Assembly: GCA_015680635.1 (NCBI GenBank)
Contig: JAABOA010000096.1
Coordinates: 1 to 25,367, forward strand
Length of the DNA stretch: 25,367 nucleotides
From: Lunasporangiospora selenospora
Taxonomy: Eukaryota > Mortierellomycota > Mortierellomycetes > Mortierellales > Mortierellaceae
Reading direction: 5' to 3'
Shown: positions 17,545 through 25,367 of the stretch, piece by piece
Layout of the letters: each line of letters begins with the position of its first letter
Position numbering within the stretch: position 1 is the first letter of the stretch
The notes under the pieces: generated by a model
The model's database searches: none
Told to the model about the DNA's origin: nothing
Seen by the model: the letters and a program-made list of their open reading frames with translations, nothing else
Made by a program: the position numbers and the translations under genes

Positions 17545-18300
17545 TACTTAGGTGGTGTATCATCAGCATCAAGGTTGCCAGGACTTTTGCCACCAGTCTT
17601 CACGCCTGCTGCTGATGAGTGCAGTCTCAGCTGATCCGCCGAGTATGAGCCAGCATTGACTGCAAGATGGTCAGATGCTACTTGAAAGGCAATGAATGAT
17701 TCCAGAAAGGCAAGCTGTCCTTTGCCACGGGGTGATTCACAGTACTCGAGCATTTCATTGGTGAATGACTTTAAGGGAAAGTGTCTCCAGGAGGACATTG
17801 TTCATACACCGTTGACAAAACCCTTGGTAGCTCCTCCGTGAAGCAAGGCGTAAATTTCGGGTAGCCATCGGACAGGGGGTTCTTTGTGAAAAGAAACGAC
17901 CATTATCTCCTCTCTCCCCTCATTTTTTGAACAGCGACAATGCGTCAAGACACAAGGCATATTCATTTGCATCCCTTGCATTCATACGACAAAAGCAACT
18001 TGGTCATTTGGAGGGAAAGTCGACCTGTCATATGCGCAATCAATCGCACAAATCTAGGCCAGCAGCAGTCCTGTTAAAGTGTGGCCAAGGACTTGAAGCC
18101 CAGAGAATAGGAAGAGACCAAAGACTGAGTCCAAAACATGTCTTCTACGATTCTGCGAGCAATGTGTCCTGACACGATCATACAAAACTTCATGGGTTGA
18201 CGCCATCAAATCCCCCCGCAAGTACCCTCGCTGTTTGAATGCCTGTAGATGTTTGAAATATTCTGAGAAAAGATTACGATTTGGCGTTCCAATCACCACT
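17545..18300 (-). pseudogene. Degenerate coding-like region, family not recognised
   Basis: Minus-strand frames look protein-like but shift and stop. One reads IVSGHIARRIVEDMFWTQSL (about 18200-18130). Further on, RFVRLIAHMTGRLSLQMTKL lies near 18060-18000. After stops and a frame change, an 84-codon frame (17798-17544) starts MSSWRHFPLKSFTNEMLEYC. The similarity of the GHIAR string to one in the fragment at 19558-19277 hints that both belong to one broken gene or family. No known domain was recognised, so it may simply be eroded repeat. Confidence 0.3.
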
Positions 18301-18876
18301 CTGCCTACTAGCGATCATGTTCAGTCGGATCCACTCATTTTCATTGATCCGTCTCTAAATCCTTTTAATAGAGGAAGGTATGATGATCCTGTCCAAATGG
18401 TTAAAACCTTCGAGCCGCCTTCTCGAGACCTCAAGCAGAAATAAATGATTACTCGTTGTTTTGATTTTGGTACTGGCAATAGGGTGATTCAAAGTTGAGA
18501 ATTTGCGCCGACCTACTGCGGGATTATTAGTTTGAGTGTTCAACTTGGATTCCCCTAATAGCCTGCAGCAACGCAAGCGGAGAGTCTCTATTATTTCTCG
18601 CCTCTAATGCCTCAGTGTGATCACAGAGTGGAGGAGGATAGAGGCAGAGTGAGGGGAAACCTGCGAGAGAGCAATGGATGTTAGCACGGCGTTAGTACTG
18701 GGCGGATGGAGAGTGGCAAACAGATGGCGTGAGTACAGGTGCGAGATCTGTATTAGGAGAGATACTCGACAAACGTAAATGTTTATTGGGTTAGTAAGAT
18801 CCTGCGTAGTATTTTCCTCTATCATAATCTCATTAATTAGCAGGGAAACTGCTGGTCCAAAATGTGACTTCCACGA

Positions 18877-18910
18877 CGTGTGCTGGTATTTTCTATTTTT
18901 TCAGCACACG
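18877..18910. repeat. Short inverted repeat with T-rich loop
   Basis: Perfect 9-bp arms cgtgtgctg (18877-18885) and cagcacacg (18902-18910) flank a 16-base T-rich spacer. No adjacent gene or terminator role is apparent. Confidence 0.7.
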
Positions 18911-18996
18911 CTGTGAGAGCCTCTTTTCAAACCCTGATGGGTGACCTTGAAAAAATGTGACTAGACGTTTGGATATGCCATAGTAGCAACAAATTC

Positions 18997-19036
18997 GTTT
19001 GTGTTTGTGTTTGTGCTTGTGTCTGTGTGTGTTTTT
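18997..19036. repeat. GT-rich microsatellite
   Basis: Imperfect GTTTGT/GTGT units followed by a short T run. Simple sequence. Confidence 0.8.
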
Positions 19037-19276
19037 TCCCGTGAGGATAGGCATATCTCAATTATTCCTTGGACGTGGTTCGTTTCCCTCTTAGGCGAAA
19101 CTCTTGCGGGTGGTCGCTATTTGCAAAGGTTTGAGGTGTGGATCCCGGTAGCGTGGCCCTCGATGGGCGTATGCTCGCCTCCTCATAAACTGGCTACCTC
19201 CACAGTATGACAAAAACTTGGGTCCTACAGATCCTGAAACATACTTTTCCAAAGCATCCTTGATCCCTAGAACTAG

Positions 19277-19558
19277 TTATTGCGAGTCGCGTGCAGTATT
19301 CAAACTGTTGAGCAAGTTAAATGACTTGAGGAAGTTTGTATAAACGACACGAGCAATGTGACCACAATCAGTCCCGCATTTCCATCGATGGGAAGCGCCA
19401 TCGGTATCACCCTCCAAGAATAGGTCCACGAACTAGGTCTTGTGCAGGATAGAGTCATGAACATGGTAGGACGCGACGTGGTGACCCAAAATATAGTTGA
19501 GGCATGTCGCGTCTGCCTCCAATTGCTGGTATACAAAGGTTGATGTTGGGCCGGCCAT
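19277..19558 (-). pseudogene. 93-codon coding fragment with one premature stop
   Basis: From an ATG at 19558 the minus strand reads MAGPTSTFVYQQLEADATCL and 21 more residues to a TAG at 19435-19433. It continues in the same frame with FVDLFLEGDTDGASHRWKCG and TDCGHIARVVYTNFLKSFNL to TAA at 19279-19277. The composition is much more protein-like than the other five frames. The frame resumes directly after the stop, so the simplest reading is a pseudogene with one nonsense mutation, possibly a 5' exon of the degenerate region at 17.5-18.3 kb. I do not recognise the family. Confidence 0.4.
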
Positions 19559-19559
19559 A

Positions 19560-20350
19560 CATCTTTTAGGTTAGGCCTGAAGATGGGCGTACTTAGCTAT
19601 TTTGGGTTGTGGTCAAAGACTGGAGCGACGCCAAGTCTAGTTTTTTTTGTATTTGTTTTTTCCCACAAAAAATAAAGAATACAAGTACACCACCTTTTTG
19701 TTGCTCCTGATACTCCTGGTGCAATATCTTCCGTTCTTTGACTACCTTATGACCTCAGAGACCATTGGGGGTGCCTTCATGGTATGAATTGTTTGTTGCT
19801 TGAACCTCACCCTGGAGGTAGGTAGTCAACTACAACCTGAGCTTGGTTCGATTTCGTATTGCGGGCCCCCGGATTGAAACCCAGACTGAGTTTGGGTTTA
19901 GTGTTTGTGGTAGTGTTTCCTTAAGTCTCAGGGGCATAGGGAGTGAGAGGACCCTTTCCAGATTGATGAAAGGCAAGGAAGGGAATGGGGGGGAGGAGAA
20001 TTGGGGGAGTCGTCTCTTTCTACATTTTGCGACATGAGGGCACCCATGTGGAGGCCCATGCAAGATCATGAGCAGGAAATAAAAAAGAGTCCAACAGATC
20101 ATCTCTTTGCATCCACGCCCCTCTCCCGGAATTTCTCTATTCCGAACCAATCTCATGAAGGAAACGAGAGAATGCTTTGTCCGATTAGCCAATGGGTTCA
20201 TTGTCGTGTGCAAGAGGCCACAGTGAGCCCGGGCGGCTACGCAGTGGAGAATGGGGATGATGGTATATAGACACCTGGACGACGTGTCTGGTTGGCGCAC
20301 AAGCTCCCCATTGGACTTCAGCCTCCTCTCTCTCCTTACTCTGCGCTAGT
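19560..20350. other. Gene-free stretch
   Basis: No gene is supported. An AATAAA-like string occurs near 19668-19675. A 156-codon minus-strand frame (20300-19830) overlaps an 89-codon plus-strand frame, and neither has motifs. TATATAG near 20263-20269 has no gene directly after it. Confidence 0.5.
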
Positions 20351-20354
20351 TGTC

Positions 20355-20406
20355 AGAGAGAGAGGGAAAGAGGAGAAGGAGAGAGGAGAGGGAGAGGGAG
20401 AGAGAA
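20355..20406. repeat. GA-rich purine tract upstream of the secreted-protein gene
   Basis: Fifty-two bases of A and G only, lying about 480-530 bases before the start codon at 20882. GA tracts in fungal promoters can exclude nucleosomes or bind regulators. That role is inference. Confidence 0.8.
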
Positions 20407-20785
20407 CAAAAACTCCCACCAGGCACGTGGAGTCATGCACAGGATGTCGAGGATTGGCCCTTTTGAGCAGGGCACAAGGTCAGAAGATGCGAAGGTGCGC
20501 CATAATTGGGAATCCCTACCCTGTCACCCAACCCAAATTTAGCTCACTGCGCACGGCACGATTACCCATCTCTTCATGCCATCGCTGTCCTTTGACTGGC
20601 ATGTTCAGACCTTTGCCAGAAAAGCCGGGCATTGCCACCTCCTACAGTACGCCAACTCTATTTTTGGTTCCTGACGTGAGAGATCCAGCAGCGCCAGCTT
20701 TACTTTTTTTTTCTGAAGGGAATGGGCGCAGTTCACTGGTCTGCGCTCTCTCCCCAATATCTCGATTATTACTGACATGCTCGAA

Positions 20786-20792
20786 TATAAAA
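20786..20792 (+). promoter_or_regulatory. TATA box of the secreted-protein gene
   Basis: TATAAAA lies 96 bases upstream of the ATG at 20882. Transcription would start about 30 bases downstream of it. The more upstream in-frame ATG at 20777 precedes the TATA box and so cannot be in the mRNA. Confidence 0.75.
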
Positions 20793-20881
20793 GGACGAGC
20801 GCGCCAGTCCAGCGATCTGAATCAAAATCATCACTCAACGGATATCAGCACTCTCTCTCGTATCTAATCACACAGCCAAAC

Positions 20882-21325
20882 ATGAAGCACAACTGCACCT
20901 CGTTCCTTTTTGCCCTCATGGCATTGCTCTCCGCGTGCCTCGTCGTTCTTGCCGCTCCTCCCACTAAACCTTCCAAACTTTTCACGGTCGAGAGTCCCGA
21001 AAAAAATGACGTGATCCTTCCTGGCTATGATATCTGGGTCCACACCGAGAGAGACGGCGGCAAAGACGGCGAAATGTACAAGAGAAACCCTTCGATTTCG
21101 ATATTTTTTCAGAGTGCCACCTCCGAGTCAGATATCAATGAGTTTATTGAATATGTTGATTATCGAGTATTGAGCGGGCACGGCTACTTCTTCAAGGTTA
21201 AGCAGGAGTGGTTCAACACCAAGAAGCCCCAAGAGAAATTCCGTCTCCGTTTGACGTTCCGTCTTGGCAGCGCGCATGGCTATGTTGACTCTGAAAACTT
21301 CTTCCTCAAGCTCAAGGACAGCTAG
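20882..21325 (+). CDS. Small secreted protein, 147 aa, possibly Kre9/KNH-like fold
   Basis: A single-exon gene for a predicted extracellular or wall-associated protein. Residues 1-25 form a clear signal peptide (charged start MKH, hydrophobic core FLFALMALLSACLVVLAA), with cleavage expected near Ala24/Ala25 before PPTKP. The mature part of about 122 residues has no cysteine, no membrane segment and no GPI signal, and is rich in charged and aromatic residues. Its outline suits the N-terminal beta-sandwich of Kre9/KNH-like fungal wall proteins: LFTVESPEKNDVILPGYDIW near the start, then short strands (ISIFFQS, YFFKVKQEWF), then FRLRLTFRLGS and SENFFLKL at the end. That resemblance is by pattern only. 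The frame stays open upstream to 20777, but the TATA box at 20786-20792 and the signal peptide favour the start at 20882. Two overlapping AATAAA signals follow about 90 bases after the stop. Confidence 0.85.
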   Translation: MKHNCTSFLFALMALLSACLVVLAAPPTKPSKLFTVESPEKNDVILPGYDIWVHTERDGGKDGEMYKRNPSISIFFQSATSESDINEFIEYVDYRVLSGHGYFFKVKQEWFNTKKPQEKFRLRLTFRLGSAHGYVDSENFFLKLKDS

Positions 21326-21416
21326 AAGCAGGACAAGGAATGACCGTCCTGATGTCAGCACAGTGGTTTACACTCTACATATCCTACACATCGTTTGACG
21401 TTAAAGACCGATTGAA

Positions 21417-21427
21417 AATAAAATAAA
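21417..21427 (+). terminator. Overlapping poly(A) signals of the secreted-protein gene
   Basis: AATAAA occurs at 21417-21422 and again at 21422-21427, about 92 bases after the TAG. Confidence 0.6.
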
Positions 21428-21429
21428 GA

Positions 21430-23700
21430 GCTCAAGCCCTCCATACCTGCAGCCGCAATTCTATGCTGATCGTTGGTTAAACATAACTTTATTGTCATGT
21501 ATCTCGCAAAGGCGTTCCTAGTCGCGCTTCTGGACAAATGTTTTCTTGCTTGAACGTCATTCAAGATGTTGGAAAAAGTCCATTGAGATTGATACAGCTG
21601 GCCTGATCTACTGAGGAATGAATACTCGGTGCACATTGAGGTTTCGGGTGTTTAGTATGCATTTTACCATCATTCATACAAAGAAAGTATATCAAATCCA
21701 AAAAGGGGGGCCCTAATAGTCCGCCATAATACCTAGTTTAATTCACTTTGGCATCTGACCTCTTCTGACCAACTATTTCACATAGAGACCCGATGGTCGA
21801 ACATGAGAAGCAGTTCCGGATTCTCACAGACCATATTGTCCTGGTGCACTGATAAAAGTTGGAAAAATAATAGAACCCTAGAGTCAAGAAGAGTTGATTT
21901 TTTTTCTTGATGCTGTCGTGTTTACTGGCAATCAAGGGCAGCAATCGCATTTAACCCTGGTGGAACAAACTATCTAGAAATCCGAGCAAATGTATTTTAT
22001 GACAATGCAAATACCATGAATGACTCTATAAAGACATTACTGTATCAACTCATACATACGGATTAGCGACAAAGGGTACGGTGTGTTCTAAACTGATCGA
22101 TGGAGCAGAAAAGTGGAGAACCTTTTAGTGCTCCCCAAGCTGAAGGGGTTTGATCGGAAATGGTATCTTTGCGTAGAAATAATTTGGAGATACCTCTTGG
22201 TAACGTCTGTACTTTATGACTCCCTTTGACTCCTGAGGTCGAGATGGCCCACCACCCAGAACAATCGCTGTGGCCAAGCATGCAGCCATTAGAGTCGTTA
22301 CACAGAGACCAACGGGACCAGGGAAGCTCCGAATCGTGATGAACAGCAGAGGAAGACGCAAAGAGAAGACGACAAACGGTTACATCAAGAATGGTTCGAC
22401 TCTTGCTTTCATTAGAACGTAGAAGGCAATGTTTGTTGCTCAATGATCGCTTTGCAGCGATAAAAAAAGCTGTGCTACTTCCAACCTATCATTTTCATCC
22501 AAGATTCAAACCGGAGGGCCACAAGGAAACTTTGTCTGTACAGAGAGAAATGGGAACGAAATCTCTAGTCGACTGTGGTGATGCCGGCCTAGTTTTCAGT
22601 TATCAGATTAATTTTCCTGAGAAAAGAAATAACTTGTGTCTTTATTGTTCATTGTTCTTCAAGTTTTTTTTTTTTTTCAGACTATCTTGCTGCTGGATCA
22701 TGTTGAAATGCCAAAGTAGCACAGAGTGTTTGCTGTGTATCAATAGACAAATCTATCTTGTACGCTCAGCAGAAACCAGGGGATGTGCGCGGAATGAAAA
22801 GAGGACACCCTGGCTAGATGGGCTTTGTTTGGCCGCCCTTCGCCACCTCTCGAGCGTCTAATTATCAAAAGTCCGCTTTGGCAGATACACAGTTGATCGG
22901 ATATTTGTCGGAGCAGTGCCTTTCCAACCTTTTCCATTGTCATACTCCTATTGTCCGACTCCTTGATAACTTTGAAAAGTATCTGCGTTTCGTTAAACTT
23001 CTCTTGTTGTTGATCGGAATGGGCGATGTAGGTGTGTAAGAGTTCTTGACGCTCGAATGGTCCAATGTAGTTTCCTTAGTGATGGCAGTGCCATGGTTGG
23101 CTCCTCAAAGCGCCTCGGGTTGAGGCGGCTTGTGGCCACTTTGAGTAGATGAACGATGTTATACTCATGTGTACGTAAGAAAGTTGTACATTCATTCACA
23201 AAAAACTAACGAAAAAAAAAGTTATTGAGGGTCTCTCCCTCCTTGGAAGAGATCATCCCTCAAAGGTCATCTGCCTGTATCTTTCCTAGATACTATTACA
23301 TTGTTTAAGGGATTCTGGTAATATTTTCTCAATACCTATTTCTCTGACGTATCTAATGTTCCTTGATCTATCTCTTTGAGATTGTTGGCAGTGGGAAAGA
23401 GGCAAAAGAACCCAGGGTACCTCCTTGTCAGAGGTCAAAAAATGAAATATACCTCATGGTGCAACCTCAACAAGAAAAGCCTATCAAATTTTGACTTGGC
23501 CCAGCTGTCCATACCCTCATGCACATAGGCTTGGTAGGATGTGTAATAGTCCTGTTCTGACTTGCCTCTCTGCCATCGCGGACTGGGTCAAACAGAGGTA
23601 AGCAGGTTTCGCCCTACATTAGACATATGAGGACTGGTCCTGAATAGTGGGCGGACGGAGAGACTGAGCTAAAATATTTGTTTACTTTGCAATTCGAATT
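21430..23700. other. Long stretch without a supported gene
   Basis: I find no domain or motif here. The longest frame (156 codons, plus, 22391-22861) runs through a T-rich tract at 22665-22678 and reads as poly-Phe there, so it is not credible. A minus-strand 78-codon frame (22361-22125) starts with a hydrophobic segment that could pass for a signal peptide, but it lacks promoter or poly(A) signals and is overlapped by a longer frame. The frame ending ...LIGMGDVGV (plus, to 23039) is coding-like for about 50 residues only. Confidence 0.5.
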
Positions 23701-23806
23701 GACGGTTAAACTTCTACAGTTTTGGACAAACTGTCTGAGGGTCTCTCTTCTCAAAAAAACCAGCTCGAGAGCCTACCATCCAAGAGTGAAGGGCTTGAGG
23801 TCTGTG

Positions 23807-23851
23807 CACACCCACACCCACACACACACTCTCTCTCACACAAACACACAG
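23807..23851. repeat. CA-rich microsatellite
   Basis: CACACC, CACA and CTCT units with interruptions. Frames crossing it give His/Thr/Ser repeats and should be ignored. Confidence 0.85.
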
Positions 23852-24471
23852 GTGCCAGGTTAGTTGATGGCGGGTTGGAGCTACACACGGATTGTAGGGT
23901 CATCAGCCCCCTGGTTTACCCACTTTGCGAACATGAGAGCATTGCCCACTCTTCCAAAGCCTTCTGAACACACTTCTGTGACTCGATTGTATCTCAAAGC
24001 ATGGGAAGAGCGAGACAGCAATCTACTTTTTGTGCGACGTTTGTTCCGACGGTCCCATCAAATAATGAACGTTTTGATTTCAAGAGCATGTAATGGATGA
24101 CTGGGGTCAGTTGGGTTATCTGGCTAATCCTCCGTATTTTCCAACCTGTGGATTGCAATTAACCTACAGATGCTCCTCTTTCCACCCTCTTTGTCCTACC
24201 CAATGGACAGTGACCTTTTATTTTTATTAATGTATCGGAGGATCGCGACTAGTGAGAAAACTTTTTAGATGAGGGTACAGCTTGTCATTCTTGTATGCTT
24301 GTCCTATGAGCAGTGAGCCGACCCTGTTCCCACCATGTGCATTCCGAGGTTTTGTTGTCCCCCGAACCAATGCTGTGTGTCATGAAGAATGAGAGACGGA
24401 TTCAAAGAGAGGGGCGAAAGTGTCAAGAGAAGGATGATAAAAATGAGCCCTTAATATGGTTGGGGCTAAAA

Positions 24472-24801
24472 TCATGGATAAAATCCCTTGTCCAAGAGAC
24501 TTGGGAGAGAAGCTGGCAAATGAAAATTAAAAAAAAAATATGATTTGCATTCTTCTCCCCTTTTCGAGAATCTGATCCGCATCAAGGGCACTTTCGAGAC
24601 GGAGAGGTGCAGCATTTTGAGGTTTGGCAAAGGTGAGTCGGTTGAAATATCACTGGACTGAGGCACCGGATCAAGTGTCGGGCCAGAGAACCCTGTATGT
24701 CTGGGAGTGACGACACTAAATTGTCCGGCACTAGCGGCATTGTTAAAGATAGACATTGGGACAAATGATGGCTGAGCGGTACTTGGAGTCTCTCGAACCA
24801 T
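24472..24801 (-). CDS. Hypothetical Ser/Pro/Thr-rich frame, doubtful
   Basis: A 109-codon minus-strand frame reads MVRETPSTAQPSFVPMSIFN and stays Ser/Thr/Pro-rich for about 70 residues before a poly-Phe run caused by a T-rich (minus-strand) tract. The low-complexity style is common in disordered fungal proteins. The open frame continues about eight codons upstream of its first ATG, so if real it could be an exon of a larger gene to the right. There is no domain, promoter or poly(A) evidence. Confidence 0.2.
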   Translation of the reverse strand: MVRETPSTAQPSFVPMSIFNNAASAGQFSVVTPRHTGFSGPTLDPVPQSSDISTDSPLPNLKMLHLSVSKVPLMRIRFSKRGEECKSYFFFNFHLPASLPSLLDKGFYP

Positions 24802-25276
24802 CAGGTACTCCAGAGGACTCTGATCTTAAAAGAGCCTCGCCACTCATTGAAGGAATGAGAGAGGACAAAGATTCACTGTAATAAGCGGCGCTGTGGAGAA
24901 AAAACTCCTTCCCCTTTCTCTATTGATTGGCCCTTGGATTGGGTGTCGTTCTCATTTGAGGAAACAAAAAGTGGCGGGTAGACTGGGACCGGTGACAAAA
25001 GGTGATGTCTGACAGGTGTGGAATGTGGATCCATTGTCAAGGTGAGAGGGGAAGAACAAATTGAGTGTCTGTGTGTCGTGCCCAATTACCCGGCGACGGA
25101 CAACGGTCCTTGTACAGCGATCGATAGTGGAGGGAGAGAAAGGGGTATTTTTAAAAGGTGCGGACCATGTTTCCTCCAGATGAGATGCATTCTGGGTCTA
25201 GGCTGAGTGTGGAAGAGCAGGAAGTTTCTAAAACACTAATACGGACAGGCGGCTCGAAACTTTTGAACGCAGGTTC

Positions 25277-25367
25277 TATTTAAGTGCCCTTCGAGCCCCT
25301 ACCAGCAGCAACCAGAGCACATGCCTTGTCTGGTAAGCGACAGGGGGATTACCGGGTGAAGACCATT
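25277..25367 (+). CDS. Possible 5' end of a gene cut by the window edge
   Basis: A TATTTAA element (25277-25283) is followed after 37 bases by ATG CCT TGT CTG (25321-25332) and then GTAAGC, a good donor splice site. Unspliced, the frame meets TGA at 25357-25359. So either an intron starts at 25333, giving a four-codon first exon, or this is a short upstream frame. The TATA-to-ATG distance suits a gene with a very short leader. No product can be named. Confidence 0.3.

Noticed and set aside
20292-20867. A 191-codon plus-strand frame upstream of the secreted-protein gene.
   Set aside because: It crosses a GA-rich tract and the TATA box of the next gene, has no motif, and is best read as promoter sequence.
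22391-22861. A 156-codon plus-strand frame.
   Set aside because: A T-rich tract creates a poly-Phe run, and the rest lacks any conserved pattern.
1-25367. Search for a biosynthetic cluster or defence-like system around the reductase.
   Set aside because: The only intact neighbours are an F-box protein and a secreted protein with no shared pathway. No synthase, transporter or pathway regulator is present.

Overview
The window reads as nuclear DNA of a filamentous fungus, most likely a Mortierella-type (Mortierellomycotina) genome. The reasons are an F-box/leucine-rich-repeat protein of the kind greatly expanded in that lineage, short GT-AG introns of about 90-130 nt, AATAAA signals just after stop codons, and genes separated by large stretches of decayed mobile DNA. 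The phylum is inferred from protein style, not from a marker gene.

Layout. 1-5.8 kb is a graveyard of mobile elements. It holds a direct repeat about 95% identical (1-~265 and 1860-~2105), minus-strand promoter/poly(A) modules that look like LTR pieces, a cluster of four hairpins, a tRNA-like Pol III box pair, a retrotransposon Gag remnant, a frameshifted PIF1/Helitron helicase C-terminus, a zinc-knuckle fragment and a retropepsin-like fragment. 5.9-12.0 kb holds two diverged tandem copies of one intron-containing gene family that I cannot identify. Copy A runs from about 5.9 to 10.7 kb and copy B from 10.76 to about 12.03 kb. Both are broken by stops and frameshifts, and copy B has also lost one intron's splice sites.

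12.8-16.9 kb is the functional core. A single-exon F-box/LRR gene (+, 766 aa) converges on a six-exon aldo-keto reductase gene (-, 328 aa, AKR7 / aflatoxin-aldehyde-reductase type, all four catalytic residues present). Their stop codons are 174 bp apart. 17-20.7 kb is mostly gene-free with a degenerate minus-strand coding remnant. At 20.9-21.3 kb lies a small secreted protein gene (+, 147 aa) with a clear TATA box and poly(A) signals. From 21.4 kb to the right edge I see little that is coding. The last 90 bases may hold the start of another plus-strand gene.

The intact genes show no sign of acting together: one predicted ubiquitin-ligase adaptor, one NADPH-dependent carbonyl reductase and one secreted protein. 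I found no convincing new system. The most unusual items are the unidentified decayed tandem gene family and the hairpin-packed promoter-like block at 1.64-1.79 kb.
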